In this document: positions 26,990 to 35,653 of the stretch, one piece after another
Position numbering within the stretch: the stretch's first letter is position 1
Layout of the letters: each line of letters starts with the position of its first letter
From: Paractinoplanes deccanensis
Lineage (GTDB): Bacteria > Actinomycetota > Actinomycetes > Mycobacteriales > Micromonosporaceae
Assembly: GCF_016862115.1 (NCBI RefSeq)
Contig: NZ_BOMI01000178.1
Location: forward strand, 1-64,000
Direction of reading: 5' to 3'
DNA: 64,000 nt
The notes under the pieces: model-generated
What the model was told of the DNA's origin: nothing
The model's input: only the letters and a program-made list of their open reading frames with translations
The model's database searches: none
Position numbers and translations under genes: made by a program

Positions 26990-27904
26990 ATGAGCATGAT
27001 TGACGTACGGGGCCTGACCAAGCGGTACGGGCCGCACACCGTGGTGGACGACCTGTCGTTCACCGTCGAGGCCGGCCAGGTGACCGGCTTCCTGGGCCCC
27101 AACGGGGCCGGCAAGTCCACCACCCTGCGGATGATCGTCGGGCTGGCCGCGCCGGACCGGGGGTCGGTCACCATCGGCGGGCGCCGGTACGCCGAGATCC
27201 CGGTGCCGCTGCTCGAGGTCGGCGCGCTGCTCGACGCTGCGGCGGTGCACGGCAGCCGCACGGCCTACGCGCACCTGCACGCGCTGGCGGTGAGCAACGG
27301 GCTGCCGCGGCGCCGGGTCGGCGAGGTGCTGGCCCGCACCGGGCTGGAGAGCGTGGCCGGCAAGCGGGCGGGCGGCTTCTCGCTCGGCATGCGGCAGCGG
27401 CTCGGCATCGCGGCCACCCTGCTCGGCGATCCGAAGGTGCTGATCTTCGACGAGCCGGTGAACGGCCTCGACCCGGAGGGCATCCGCTGGGCGCGCGACC
27501 TGATGCGGTCGCTCGCGGCCGAGGGCCGCGCGGTGCTGGTCTCCAGCCACCTGATGAGCGAGATGGCGCAGACCGCCGACCACCTGATCGTCATCGGCCG
27601 GGGACGGCTCGTCGCCGACGCCGCCGTCAGCGAGCTGACCCACGCGAGCGGCGAGGGCACCGTGCTGGTGCGGGCGGCCGAACCGGGCGACTTCGCGCTG
27701 CGCCTGTCCGCCGCCGGGGCGGGCGTGCGGGAGGGGCTCGAGGGGTCGCTCGTGGTGTCCGGGATGAGCGCCGGCGACATCGGCCGGCTCGCCGCCTACC
27801 ACGGGGTTGCGCTGAGCGAGCTCACCCCGCAGCGGGTCTCGCTCGAGGACGCCTTCATGGAGCTCACCCGCGACAGCGTCGAATACCAGGGGGTGGCGGC
27901 ATGA
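26990..27904 (+). CDS. ABC transporter ATP-binding protein (ABC-2 type)
   Basis: A 304-residue ATPase with Walker A GPNGAGKST, signature FSLGMRQR, Walker B VLIFDEPVNGLDPEG and H-loop SSHLMSE. A C-terminal domain of about 80 residues follows, as in CcmA/BcrA-type antibiotic or lipid exporters. It pairs with the permease that overlaps its stop codon (ATGA). With the kinase and regulator further down, the operon resembles antimicrobial-peptide sensing and export modules. Substrate unknown. Confidence 0.94.
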   Translation: MSMIDVRGLTKRYGPHTVVDDLSFTVEAGQVTGFLGPNGAGKSTTLRMIVGLAAPDRGSVTIGGRRYAEIPVPLLEVGALLDAAAVHGSRTAYAHLHALAVSNGLPRRRVGEVLARTGLESVAGKRAGGFSLGMRQRLGIAATLLGDPKVLIFDEPVNGLDPEGIRWARDLMRSLAAEGRAVLVSSHLMSEMAQTADHLIVIGRGRLVADAAVSELTHASGEGTVLVRAAEPGDFALRLSAAGAGVREGLEGSLVVSGMSAGDIGRLAAYHGVALSELTPQRVSLEDAFMELTRDSVEYQGVAA

Positions 27905-28677
27905 GGCCCGCCGTACACACCCTCCACGCCGAGTGGATCAAGCTGCGCAGCCTGCGCTCCACCTGGTACACGCTGGCCTGCCTGTTCGCCGTCGGGCTCG
28001 GCATCACCGCCCTGGCGGCCAACGGCGCCGGCCGGGACTGGGACACGCTCAGCGAGGCGGACCGGCTGGCGTGGGACCCGACGGAGCACAGCCTCACCTC
28101 GTACATCGTGGCCCAACTGGTGATCGGGGTGCTGGGCATCCTCGTGGTCACCTCGGAGTTCGCGACCGGCCTGATGCGGACGACGCTGACGGCGACGCCC
28201 CGGCGCGGCCGGGTGCTGGCGGCCAAGGTGGCGCTGGCCGCGGCCGTCGCCGTGGTGGCGGGCGAGGTGCTGATGTTCGCGGCCTTCCTCATCGGGCAGC
28301 CGCTGCTCGCCCGGCAGGGAGTGCCGAGCGCCGAGCTCGGCGACCCCGGGGTGCTCTCCGCCGTGGTCGCCGGAGGGCTCTATCTGGCGGCGATCGCGTT
28401 GCTGGCGGTCGGGCTCGGCACGGTCATGCGGGCCACGGCCGGCGCGCTGGCCACCCTGGTCGGCATCATCCTGCTGGTGCCGGCGCTGGCCGGCCTCTTC
28501 CCGTCGTGGATGCAGGGTGTCTTCGACTACTGGCCGACCATCGGCGGGGCCGCCGCCATGGGCACGGTCGCCGACCCGGACTACCCGCACCCGTGGCTCA
28601 ACCTGGGCGGCATGTGCCTCGGTGTGGCGGCGGTGCTGGCGGTCGCGTTCGTGCTCTTCCGGCGCCGCGACGTCTGA
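27901..28677 (+). CDS. ABC-2 type permease
   Basis: A 258-residue membrane protein with a cytoplasmic amphipathic start (TLHAEWIKLRSLRSTWY), six predicted membrane helices and a C-terminal RRRDV. The EWxKLRSLRSTW start is typical of the ABC-2 subfamily_3 permeases. It would form a homodimer with two copies of the upstream ATPase. The start overlaps the ATPase stop by four bases and its own stop overlaps the next ATG (TGATG). Confidence 0.9.
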   Translation: MRPAVHTLHAEWIKLRSLRSTWYTLACLFAVGLGITALAANGAGRDWDTLSEADRLAWDPTEHSLTSYIVAQLVIGVLGILVVTSEFATGLMRTTLTATPRRGRVLAAKVALAAAVAVVAGEVLMFAAFLIGQPLLARQGVPSAELGDPGVLSAVVAGGLYLAAIALLAVGLGTVMRATAGALATLVGIILLVPALAGLFPSWMQGVFDYWPTIGGAAAMGTVADPDYPHPWLNLGGMCLGVAAVLAVAFVLFRRRDV

Positions 28678-29828
28678 TGGCCGTCCGGGGTGTGCCCGAG
28701 GGCGCGGCCTCCACCGGCGCGGCGCTTCGGGGTCTGCGCGAGGGGACGGTCGCGGCCGCCGTGGCGCTGGTGGCCATGGCCGGCACGGCGGCCGCCGGGC
28801 TGTTGCTGCTCGACGCGGGCCGGGTGGGCCGGCTCGACCGGCTGACCGCTGCCGTCGTCGCGATGGCGGCGGGAGCCCCGGCCGGCATCGACGCCGCGCC
28901 GGACGGTGGGCTGCCGGTCGCCGTGCACGGCCGCGTCGACGTGATGCCGCTGGGCGTCTCGGCGGTCGGCGCGATCGTGCTCGGCTTCATGCTGCTGCGC
29001 CGCGGGCGCGACGGGTGGCTCGTGCGTGGAGCTTCGGCGGCGGTCGTCTTCGCGGCGGGCATGGGCGCGGTGGCGTGGGCGGCACGGGGGCCGTTGGCAC
29101 TGCCGACCGGTGGCGCGTCGCCGGCCGTCGAGGCCCGGGGTTGCCCAGGCGCGGGCGGCCTGCCGGGCGGCCTACCGGGCGGTCTGTCGGGCGGTCTGCC
29201 GGGGGCGTTCGACGCTGGGTTCGCCGTCGCCGTCGGCCCCGCGATGGCCGGAGCCGCCGTCGGTGCCCTGGTGGTCGCCGCTCTGTGCCGGTTGTCTCCG
29301 CCGGGGACGGCCGCGCTGCGCGCGATGCGGTGGCCGGCCGTCGTGGTGGCGGCGGTGTGCGTGCTGTCGGCGGGGGCGTTCGGAGGCCCGGCGGCGGCCG
29401 GCGCCGCCCTGCTCGCCTGGCCGATCGTGGCCGTCGGCGGGCCGTGGACGTGGCACGCCGAGGGGGTGCTCTCGTGCGCGCTGAACGGCGGGCCGCCCCT
29501 GCCCGGCGCGCTACTTCTGGTCTGCGCGACCGTGGCGCTGACCTGCGGTGCCGCCCTCGCGGCCGGCGGTGGGCAGCCGCGCCGGGCCACTGCCGCGGCC
29601 GTGCGGACCGCGGCGGTGACCGGCGTCCTGATGGCGGTCCTGGCCCTGCTGGCCCGGGCCTCGGCCGAGCTGAGCGCCCAGGCGTTCGTCTTCTCGCTGC
29701 CCCTGCTGGAGGTGCGGCTGACCGCGAACCCGTGGCCGGCGCTGGCCGCGGGTGCCGCCGGTGGACTCGCCGGGAGCCTCCTCGTCGGCGCGCTGCGTCG
29801 CCGGGGTTTCGGGGGCGGGCGGCCATGA
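28677..29828 (+). CDS. Polytopic membrane protein, streptophobe-like (383 aa)
   Basis: Starts at ATG 28677, overlapping the permease stop. It has about nine hydrophobic segments separated by glycine-rich loops (notably GGLPGGLPGGLSGGLPGAF), and begins ALRGLREGTVAAAVALVAMAG, similar to the actinobacterial streptophobe family; that match is from memory and tentative. The last residues LRRRGFGGGRP and the stop lie in the first copy of a 53-bp tandem repeat. Operon position suggests a role with the ABC transporter or as an accessory to the sensor kinase. Confidence 0.7.
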   Translation: MAVRGVPEGAASTGAALRGLREGTVAAAVALVAMAGTAAAGLLLLDAGRVGRLDRLTAAVVAMAAGAPAGIDAAPDGGLPVAVHGRVDVMPLGVSAVGAIVLGFMLLRRGRDGWLVRGASAAVVFAAGMGAVAWAARGPLALPTGGASPAVEARGCPGAGGLPGGLPGGLSGGLPGAFDAGFAVAVGPAMAGAAVGALVVAALCRLSPPGTAALRAMRWPAVVVAAVCVLSAGAFGGPAAAGAALLAWPIVAVGGPWTWHAEGVLSCALNGGPPLPGALLLVCATVALTCGAALAAGGGQPRRATAAAVRTAAVTGVLMAVLALLARASAELSAQAFVFSLPLLEVRLTANPWPALAAGAAGGLAGSLLVGALRRRGFGGGRP

Positions 29829-30002
29829 CGACTGGGGACTGCGCGCTGCGTCGCCGCGGCCTTTGTGGGCGGGCGGCCGTGACGCCTGGCAACAGCGCGT
29901 TCCGTCGCCGGGGCTTCGGGGGCGGGCGGCCATGACGTCCGGGGACGGCGCGTTCCGTCGCCGGGGCTTCGTAGGCTGGCGGTCATGACGCCCCGGGACG
30001 AC
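29790..30002 (+). repeat. Four-copy 53-bp tandem repeat across a gene junction
   Basis: Four units start at 29790, 29843, 29897 and 29950 (53, 54, 53 and 53 bp). Each begins GCG(C/T)T(G/C)CGTCGCCG and includes GGCGG(C/T)C(A/G)TGACG. The first unit encodes the end of the upstream membrane protein with stop TGA (29826-29828); the fourth contributes the ATG (29985) of the response regulator. An original ATGA stop/start overlap has thus been split by three extra copies, inserting 160 bases between two operon genes. The ATG copies in units 1 and 3 are out of frame with the regulator, and unit 2 has GTG at that position. Confidence 0.9.
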
Positions 30003-30695
30003 GCCGAACGGCTGCTGGTGGTGGACGACGAGGCCACCGTACGGGAACTGCTCTCCGCGACGCTGCGGTTCGCGGGCTTTCGGGTCGCCTCGGCGGGCAC
30101 CGCCGCCGAGGCGATCGCGTCGGCCACCGGCGAGCCGCCCGACCTCGTGCTGCTCGACGTCGGCCTGCCGGACATGGACGGCTTCGAGGTGGTCCGGCGC
30201 CTGCGCGAGCAGCGCACCCAGGGGCGCGCCGGCCCGGTCCCGGTGCTGTTCCTGACCGCCCGCGACGGGCAGGCCGACAAGGTGACCGGGTTGTCGCTCG
30301 GCGCCGACGACTACGTGACCAAGCCGTTCGACCTCGAGGAGCTGATCGCCCGCATCCGGGCCATCCTGCGCCGCACCTCCGGCCACCACGCCGGCCTGCT
30401 GACGGTCGGCGCGCTGGCGCTCGACGCGGACGGGCACCAGGTGACCCGCGACGGGGTGCCGGTGCGCGTCTCGCCGACCGAGTTCCGGCTGCTGCGCTAC
30501 CTCATGGAGAACGCCGGCCGGGTGGTGACCAAGGCGCAGATCCTCGACCGGGTGTGGCACTTCGACTTCGGCGGCGACGCCAGCATCGTGGACACCTACA
30601 TCTCGTACCTGCGCAGAAAGGTCGACACGGCGGAGCCCCGGCTCATCCAGACCGTCCACGGTGTCGGCTACGTCCTGCGCGAGCCGCGGCGATGA
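29985..30695 (+). CDS. OmpR/PhoB-type response regulator
   Basis: A 236-residue regulator. The receiver has VVDDE, the phospho-acceptor Asp58 in LVLLDVGLPDMDG, LTAR and the KPFD lysine. The winged-helix effector shows SPTEFRLLRYLMENAGRVVTKAQIL and YLRRKV. It begins within the last unit of the 53-bp repeat and overlaps the kinase start by four bases. It is the likely controller of the upstream ABC genes, consistent with the paired TCNCAGA sites before 26990. Confidence 0.95.
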   Translation: MTPRDDAERLLVVDDEATVRELLSATLRFAGFRVASAGTAAEAIASATGEPPDLVLLDVGLPDMDGFEVVRRLREQRTQGRAGPVPVLFLTARDGQADKVTGLSLGADDYVTKPFDLEELIARIRAILRRTSGHHAGLLTVGALALDADGHQVTRDGVPVRVSPTEFRLLRYLMENAGRVVTKAQILDRVWHFDFGGDASIVDTYISYLRRKVDTAEPRLIQTVHGVGYVLREPRR

Positions 30696-32137
30696 GCCTG
30701 CGCGTACGGCTGCTGCTGATCACCACCGCGCTGCTGCTGGCCGGGCTGGGCCTGGTCGGCACGGTCGTCTCCGACCGTTTGGAGCACTACCAGCTCGACC
30801 GCCTCGACACCCAGCTCGGCTCCCTCACGTCGCTGCTCTCGCGGGTGCCGCCGGACGGGCCGCGACCGGCGCGGCCCGCCGCCGACACCGGGCTGCTCGA
30901 CCCCGCCCTCGACCTGATCGGCGCGCCCTATCTGGTCTATCTGGACGCGAACGGCGCGATCGCCGAGGGGATCCTCTCGTCCCGCCAGGACCGGGCCGGC
31001 CTGCCGCCGGCCGAGGAGCTCCGCGCGATCCCCACCGACGGCAAGGGGGTCTTCCTCCACGCCGCCGACGACTCGGGACGCTGGCGGGCGGTGGCCGCGC
31101 GGACCGCGCCGGGCAACGCCACCGTGATCGCCGCAGCGCCGATGGCCGAGGCCGACGCCACCGTCGCCCAGCTGCGCACGACCAGCCTGGCCAGCGGGGG
31201 CGTGCTGCTCGTCCTGCTGACCGGGCTGGGCTGGCTCGCGCTCGGCCGCGGGTTGCGGCCGTTGCGCACGATCGAGCGTACGGCCGCCGCGATCGCCGCC
31301 GGCGACCTGTCCTCACGCGTGCCGCGCATCGCGGCGCCCGGCACCGAGATCGGGCACCTCGCCGGCTCCCTCAACACGATGCTGGGCCAGCTCGAGACGG
31401 CCTTCGCCGACCGGGCTGCCTCGGAGGCGCGGATGCGGACCTTCGTGTCGGACGTCAGCCACGAGCTGAGGACGCCGCTGTTCGTCATCAAGGGCTCGGC
31501 GGACCTGCACCGGATGGGCGCCCTGACCGCGCCGGCCGACGCCGACGAGGCGATGCGCCGCATCGGCGGCGAGGCGGCCCGGCTCACCGCGCTCACCGAG
31601 GACCTGCTGCTGCTGGCCCAGCTCGACGACGCCCCCGAGGGCCGGCTCGACCGGGGACCGATGGACCTGCGCACGCTGGCCACCGATGCCCGGCACGACC
31701 TGCGCGCGCTGGACCCGTCCCGCCCGGTCTCGCTCACCGGCCCGGACGGCGACGGCCCGCCCGGCCCGGCGCCGGTCGACGCGGACGAGGCCCGCCTGCG
31801 GCAGGTGGTCACCAACCTCGTCGGCAACGCGATCGCGCACACCCCACCCGGCACCGCGGTCCGCGTCGGCGTCGGCACAGTGGACGGCCGGGCGGTGCTG
31901 GAGGTCGAGGACAGCGGCCCGGGAATGACGGCGGAGCAGGCCGGCCGGGTCTTCGACCGCTTCTACCGCACGGACAGGTCGCGCACCCGCACCGCCGGCG
32001 CGAACGCCGGCCTGGGCCTCGCCATCGCCCGATCGCTCGCCCGTGCCCACGGCGGCGACGTCGACCTGAGGACCGCCGTCGGCGCGGGCGCCCGCTTCCG
32101 CCTGACGCTTCCCGTTCTCAGCGGCCCGCCCGGCTGA
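30692..32137 (+). CDS. HAMP-containing sensor histidine kinase
   Basis: A 481-residue classical kinase. Membrane helices at about 6-26 and 166-186 flank an external sensor domain of about 140 residues. A HAMP domain follows (LRPLRTIERTAAAIAAGDLSSRV), then HisKA with His257 in FVSDVSHELRTP, and HATPase with N-box NLVGNAIAHTP, VEDSGPGM and GLGLAIARSLARAHGG. It is the cognate kinase of the OmpR-type regulator. The sensor domain matches no named domain that I recognise, so the signal is unknown. Confidence 0.95.
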   Translation: MSLRVRLLLITTALLLAGLGLVGTVVSDRLEHYQLDRLDTQLGSLTSLLSRVPPDGPRPARPAADTGLLDPALDLIGAPYLVYLDANGAIAEGILSSRQDRAGLPPAEELRAIPTDGKGVFLHAADDSGRWRAVAARTAPGNATVIAAAPMAEADATVAQLRTTSLASGGVLLVLLTGLGWLALGRGLRPLRTIERTAAAIAAGDLSSRVPRIAAPGTEIGHLAGSLNTMLGQLETAFADRAASEARMRTFVSDVSHELRTPLFVIKGSADLHRMGALTAPADADEAMRRIGGEAARLTALTEDLLLLAQLDDAPEGRLDRGPMDLRTLATDARHDLRALDPSRPVSLTGPDGDGPPGPAPVDADEARLRQVVTNLVGNAIAHTPPGTAVRVGVGTVDGRAVLEVEDSGPGMTAEQAGRVFDRFYRTDRSRTRTAGANAGLGLAIARSLARAHGGDVDLRTAVGAGARFRLTLPVLSGPPG

Positions 32138-32152
32138 GGCCGCGGCCGCCCG

Positions 32153-32749
32153 CTATCGCTGCGCGGGCGTGCCCACGGTGTCGATCCAGGCGTGCAGGCG
32201 GCCGACCTGTGCGGTCATCAGATGAGGCTCGCGCAGGGTCGCGGCGAGCAGGGCGCCGCCCTGGATCCCGGCCAGCAGGGCCGTGGCGAGGTCGTCGGGG
32301 TCTTCGCAGCCGAGCTCCCGGAACTGTCCGGCGGCCCAGTCGAGGAGCCGGCGCATCGGCCCGGCGGCGTCACGGTCGAGACCGTCGTCGCGGCGGTCGA
32401 GCTCACTGGCCAGGCTGCCGAACGGGCAGCCGTACCGGGCGACGACGTCGCGCATCTCGTCCCATCGCGAGGTCAGCGCCTTGAGCCGCTCGACCGGCCC
32501 GGGCAGCGCCCCGAGCTCCTCGGTCATCGCGGTGACCTGGAGCGTCTGCGCGGCGAGAACCGCCCGGACGAGCTCGTCCTTGGTCTTGAAGTAGTAGTAG
32601 ACGTTGCCCGGCGGCACGTCCGCCCGGTGGGCGACGTCGGCCAGGCTGGTCGCGCTCACGCCGCGGCGGTGCATCAGGTCGGCGGCGCTCGAGACCAGCC
32701 GCTCGCGTTTGCCGGGCCGGCGCGCCTCGCTGTTTTGTGAGTCAGTCAT
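32153..32749 (-). CDS. TetR-family regulator, divergent from an SDR
   Basis: A 198-residue TetR protein. The HTH region is RERLVSSAADLMHRRGVSATSLADVAHRADVPPGNVYYYFKTK, with the NVYYYFKTK ending typical of the LfrR/AcrR-like group, and the C-terminal domain has GCPFGSLASEL. It is divergent from the SDR at 32819; the perfect palindrome at 32785-32808 between them is the likely operator. Only 15 bases separate its stop from the convergent kinase gene. Confidence 0.9.
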   Translation of the reverse strand: MTDSQNSEARRPGKRERLVSSAADLMHRRGVSATSLADVAHRADVPPGNVYYYFKTKDELVRAVLAAQTLQVTAMTEELGALPGPVERLKALTSRWDEMRDVVARYGCPFGSLASELDRRDDGLDRDAAGPMRRLLDWAAGQFRELGCEDPDDLATALLAGIQGGALLAATLREPHLMTAQVGRLHAWIDTVGTPAQR

Positions 32750-32784
32750 CTTACTTAGAGCCTACCGCCCTGTTACCGTCAGGA

Positions 32785-32808
32785 AGTAAGTTATCCAACT
32801 AACTTACT
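32785..32808. promoter_or_regulatory. Perfect palindromic TetR operator
   Basis: AGTAAGTTA (32785-32793) and TAACTTACT (32800-32808) form a perfect 9-bp inverted repeat with a 6-bp spacer, directly abutting the GGAGG ribosome site of the SDR gene. Size and symmetry fit a TetR-family dimer site. A related half-site, CTTACTTA, lies next to the TetR gene's own start. Confidence 0.7.
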
Positions 32809-32818
32809 GGAGGATGTC

Positions 32819-33616
32819 ATGGGCGTGCTCTCCGCGTACGGAGACTGGGCCGTGATCACCGGCGCCTCGTCCGGGATCGGCGAGGCGTTCGCCCGGCGCT
32901 GCGCGGCCGACGGCCTCAATGTCGTGCTCGCCGCGCGGTCGGCCGATCGGCTGCGGGCTGTCGGCCGGCAGCTGCCCGGGGTCGAGCACAGGATCGTGCC
33001 GGTCGACCTCAGCCTGCCCGGCGCCGCCGGCGAGCTGATCGAGGCCACCGCCGGCCTCGACGTCGGCATGCTGGTGTCCAATGCCGGTGACGGCCGGCCC
33101 GGCCGGTTCCTCGATCAGCCGCCCGACGACCTGCGCCGGCGGCTCACCCTCAACACGATCACCCACCTCGACCTGGCGTACGGCTTCGGCCGGCGCTTCG
33201 TGTCCCGCGGCGGCGGCGCCATGGTGCTGGTCGCGGCGCTCGGCGCCGTGCACGGACTGCCCAACATGGCACACGAGAGCGCTTCGAAGGCGTACGTGCT
33301 GAATCTCGGCGAAGCGCTGCACCACGAGCTGGCGGCGTCCGGTGTCAAGGTCACCGTCATGCTGCCCGGCAACGTGGACACCCCGATCATCGACCGCTTC
33401 GGACTGGACCGGGCACGGCTGCCGATCAAGCCGATACCGGCGGGCAAGGCCGTCGACCAGACCGTCCGGGCCCTGCTGAACAACAAGCCGACCATCGTGC
33501 CGGACCGCCGGATGCGAGCGGCGGCCCGGCTGACACCGCGCGCGATGTCCGTCCGGATCAACGGGCGCATGCTCGGCGAGGCCGCCGCCAACCTGGTCGC
33601 GCACCAGCCACGCTGA
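32819..33616 (+). CDS. Short-chain dehydrogenase homologue lacking catalytic Ser and Tyr
   Basis: A 265-residue classical SDR fold: TGASSGIG cofactor motif at 14-21, VSNAG at 86-90. In the active-site block, where relatives read S-x12-Y-x3-K, this protein has Ala140, Glu153 and Lys157 (VLVAALGAV, AHESASKAYV). The catalytic serine and tyrosine are thus both replaced, while the lysine and cofactor motif remain. It probably binds NAD(P) without normal dehydrogenase chemistry, or uses another mechanism. It is controlled by the adjacent TetR palindrome, has GGAGG before ATG 32819, and ends one base from a convergent membrane gene. Confidence 0.85.
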   Translation: MGVLSAYGDWAVITGASSGIGEAFARRCAADGLNVVLAARSADRLRAVGRQLPGVEHRIVPVDLSLPGAAGELIEATAGLDVGMLVSNAGDGRPGRFLDQPPDDLRRRLTLNTITHLDLAYGFGRRFVSRGGGAMVLVAALGAVHGLPNMAHESASKAYVLNLGEALHHELAASGVKVTVMLPGNVDTPIIDRFGLDRARLPIKPIPAGKAVDQTVRALLNNKPTIVPDRRMRAAARLTPRAMSVRINGRMLGEAAANLVAHQPR

Positions 33617-33617
33617 C

Positions 33618-34055
33618 TCAGCCCCGAGGCGGCGCTGCCGGTGCCTTCGTCTCTGCTCCCCGCGTGGCCCACGTGACGTAGAGGAGCAGGACAGCGAGCA
33701 CGACCTCGACACCGAGCCCCGTGCCCACTCCCAGCGCCTCGGCCAGCGAGAAGTTGCCGAAGTGGGTGACGTGGAAGAGGAAATGCGTGCTCGCATAGAT
33801 CACATAGCCGATCAGCGCCGACATCACGACCTTGTGCTCCAGCACCACGGCGGCGAAGTACAGCATCGCCGTCAGCGCGAGCCCCAGTCCGCCGACGTCG
33901 GACACCAGGTGCTCGTTGTACGGCGGATCCAGCTTCACCGTCGGGAAGTGGTCGTAGAACGCCCTCGGGAAGACGTACTGCCACACCGAGGCGATCGTCT
34001 GCAGCCCCGCCAGGATCAGCAGGCCCGTGCGCAGCCACGTTCTCACAGGAGTCAT
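33618..34055 (-). CDS. Four-helix membrane protein of unknown function
   Basis: A 145-residue protein with four hydrophobic segments (LLILAGLQTIASVWQYVF, LGLALTAMLYFAAVV, ALIGYVIYASTHFLFHVTHF, TGLGVEVVLAVLLLYVTW). The first loop, PRAFYDHFPTVKLDPPYNEHLVSDVGGL, is typical of an uncharacterised actinobacterial family. ATG 34055 is chosen because the first helix follows at once; GTG 34091 is an alternative. It is divergent from a MerR-type regulator 115 bases away, which may control it. Confidence 0.65.
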   Translation of the reverse strand: MTPVRTWLRTGLLILAGLQTIASVWQYVFPRAFYDHFPTVKLDPPYNEHLVSDVGGLGLALTAMLYFAAVVLEHKVVMSALIGYVIYASTHFLFHVTHFGNFSLAEALGVGTGLGVEVVLAVLLLYVTWATRGAETKAPAAPPRG

Positions 34056-34170
34056 GCCGTGAGGACCGTCCACCGCCCGAAATCGTGACACCGGAGACTG
34101 TCACGCCCCCGGGCCTCGCCTTGTCTTGCCGGTGTACGAGTGGATCATGCCGAGGAAAGGGAGGCCGCCG

Positions 34171-34611
34171 ATGACGCCGACCGGAGCGAGGCCGCTCACC
34201 ATCCACGAGATGTCGCGTCGCAGCGGCTTCAGCGAGGCGACGCTGCGCTACTACGAGAGGATCGGCCTGCTCGGTGCCGTCGAGCGTGACCGGGCGAACG
34301 GCCACCGCCGGTACGGCCCGGCCACGGCCGACCGGGTGGAGGCGCTGGCCTGTCTGCGGTCGTCGGGGATGACCGTGGAGGGCCTGCGCCGGTACGTGCG
34401 GCTGCTGGCTCGCGGCGACGAGGCGGCCGGCGACCTGCGGCAGCTCTTCGCCGATCAGGCCGGCGAGCTCGCCGCCGAGATCGACCGGCTCCGGGTGCGC
34501 CACGAATATCTCACCCTCAAGGCGCAGCTGTGGGACGCCCGGAGCCGGCGCGACCGGGAAACCGAGGCCGACGTCGTCGCCCGCGTCGAGAAGACCGCGC
34601 GGGCGTTCTGA
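34171..34611 (+). CDS. MerR-family regulator
   Basis: A 146-residue protein. The winged HTH reads LTIHEMSRRSGFSEATLRYYERIGLLGAVERDRANGHRRY, the classic MerR pattern, followed by a long dimerisation helix (ELAAEIDRLRVRHEYLTLKAQLW). No metal-binding cysteines are present, so it is more like the YyaN/NmlR organic-signal branch. ATG 34171 is chosen for its AAAGGGAGG ribosome site; an upstream in-frame start at 34126 lacks one. The divergent membrane protein is the natural candidate target. Confidence 0.88.
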   Translation: MTPTGARPLTIHEMSRRSGFSEATLRYYERIGLLGAVERDRANGHRRYGPATADRVEALACLRSSGMTVEGLRRYVRLLARGDEAAGDLRQLFADQAGELAAEIDRLRVRHEYLTLKAQLWDARSRRDRETEADVVARVEKTARAF

Positions 34612-34621
34612 CCGGCCCGGA

Positions 34622-35653
34622 TCAGGGTCGTACGATGCCGAGCCGCAGCAGGCTGTCCGCGGTGTCGGCGATGGTCGTGGCGACGTCGCGCGGCCGCCAG
34701 CCGAGCACCCGGCGGGCCCGTTCGTTGCTGATCACCGGGATCTGCCCGCGCAGCGCGGCCGCCTCACGCAGTGTCGGCTCGGTGCGGGCCGCCTCCCGTA
34801 CCTGCTCGTCGGTCAGCTCGGTGGCGGGCACCCGTGCGGCGAAGGCCGGCAGGTGCCGGGCCAGGATCTGGCCCATCTCGAAGAAGCTGATCGCCGGGCC
34901 GCCGACGCCGATGAAACGCCGTCCCGCGGCGCCCGGGCCGGTCATCGCGCGCAGGTGCAGGTCCACGACGTCGCGCACGTCCACGACCCCGAAGTACATG
35001 CGCGGCACGACCGGCATGGACCCGTCGAGGAACGCCTTCACCAGGCCGGTCGAGGCGGACAGCCGGTCGCCGAGCAGCGGCCCGAAGATGCCGGTCGGGT
35101 TCACCACCGCCAGCTCCGGTCCGCCGTGGTCGTGGACGTAGTCCCAGGCGGCGCGCTCCGCCACCGTCTTCGACCGGATGTAGGCGGGGATGTCGCCGGC
35201 CGGGTCCGTCCAGTCCGACTCGTCGTACCGGCTGTCCGGTTTGACGGTGTAGCCGACGGCGGCGTACGACGAGGTCATCACGACGCGCTCGACGCCCGCC
35301 GCCCTCGCCGCGGCCAGCACCCGCAGCGCGCCGTCACGGGCCGGCACGATCACCTCGTCGTCGTCGCGCGGCGGCGTGAACGGGAACGGCGAGGCGTGAT
35401 GCCACACGTAGCGGACGCCGGCGGCGGCCCTGTCCCAGTTGCCGTCCGAGGTCAGCTCCGCGATCAGGAAGTGCAGGCGGCCGTCCGGCTCGGCGCCGGC
35501 CCGGCGGACCCGGGCGACGACCTCCCGCTCCTGGTCCGGGTGCCTGATCGTCACGCGGACGCGGTAACCCTCGCCGAGCAGGCGCGCTACGGAATGGCCG
35601 CCGAGATGGCCGGTGGCGCCGGTGACCAGGACAGTGGTGTTCTCGTTCGTCAT
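34622..35653 (-). CDS. Extended SDR (NAD(P)-dependent epimerase/reductase) coupled to thsB
   Basis: A 343-residue extended SDR with ATGHLGGHSVAR cofactor motif, MTSSYAAVGY and the active-site YIRSK, followed by FGVVDVRDVVDLHLRAMT. All catalytic residues look intact, resembling dihydroflavonol-4-reductase-like enzymes such as the one at 19150. The ATG overlaps the stop of thsB (ATGA), so it is the third gene of the thsA-thsB transcript. Whether it belongs functionally to the defence system or is a passenger is unknown. It ends 11 bases from the convergent MerR gene. Confidence 0.85.
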   Translation of the reverse strand: MTNENTTVLVTGATGHLGGHSVARLLGEGYRVRVTIRHPDQEREVVARVRRAGAEPDGRLHFLIAELTSDGNWDRAAAGVRYVWHHASPFPFTPPRDDDEVIVPARDGALRVLAAARAAGVERVVMTSSYAAVGYTVKPDSRYDESDWTDPAGDIPAYIRSKTVAERAAWDYVHDHGGPELAVVNPTGIFGPLLGDRLSASTGLVKAFLDGSMPVVPRMYFGVVDVRDVVDLHLRAMTGPGAAGRRFIGVGGPAISFFEMGQILARHLPAFAARVPATELTDEQVREAARTEPTLREAAALRGQIPVISNERARRVLGWRPRDVATTIADTADSLLRLGIVRP

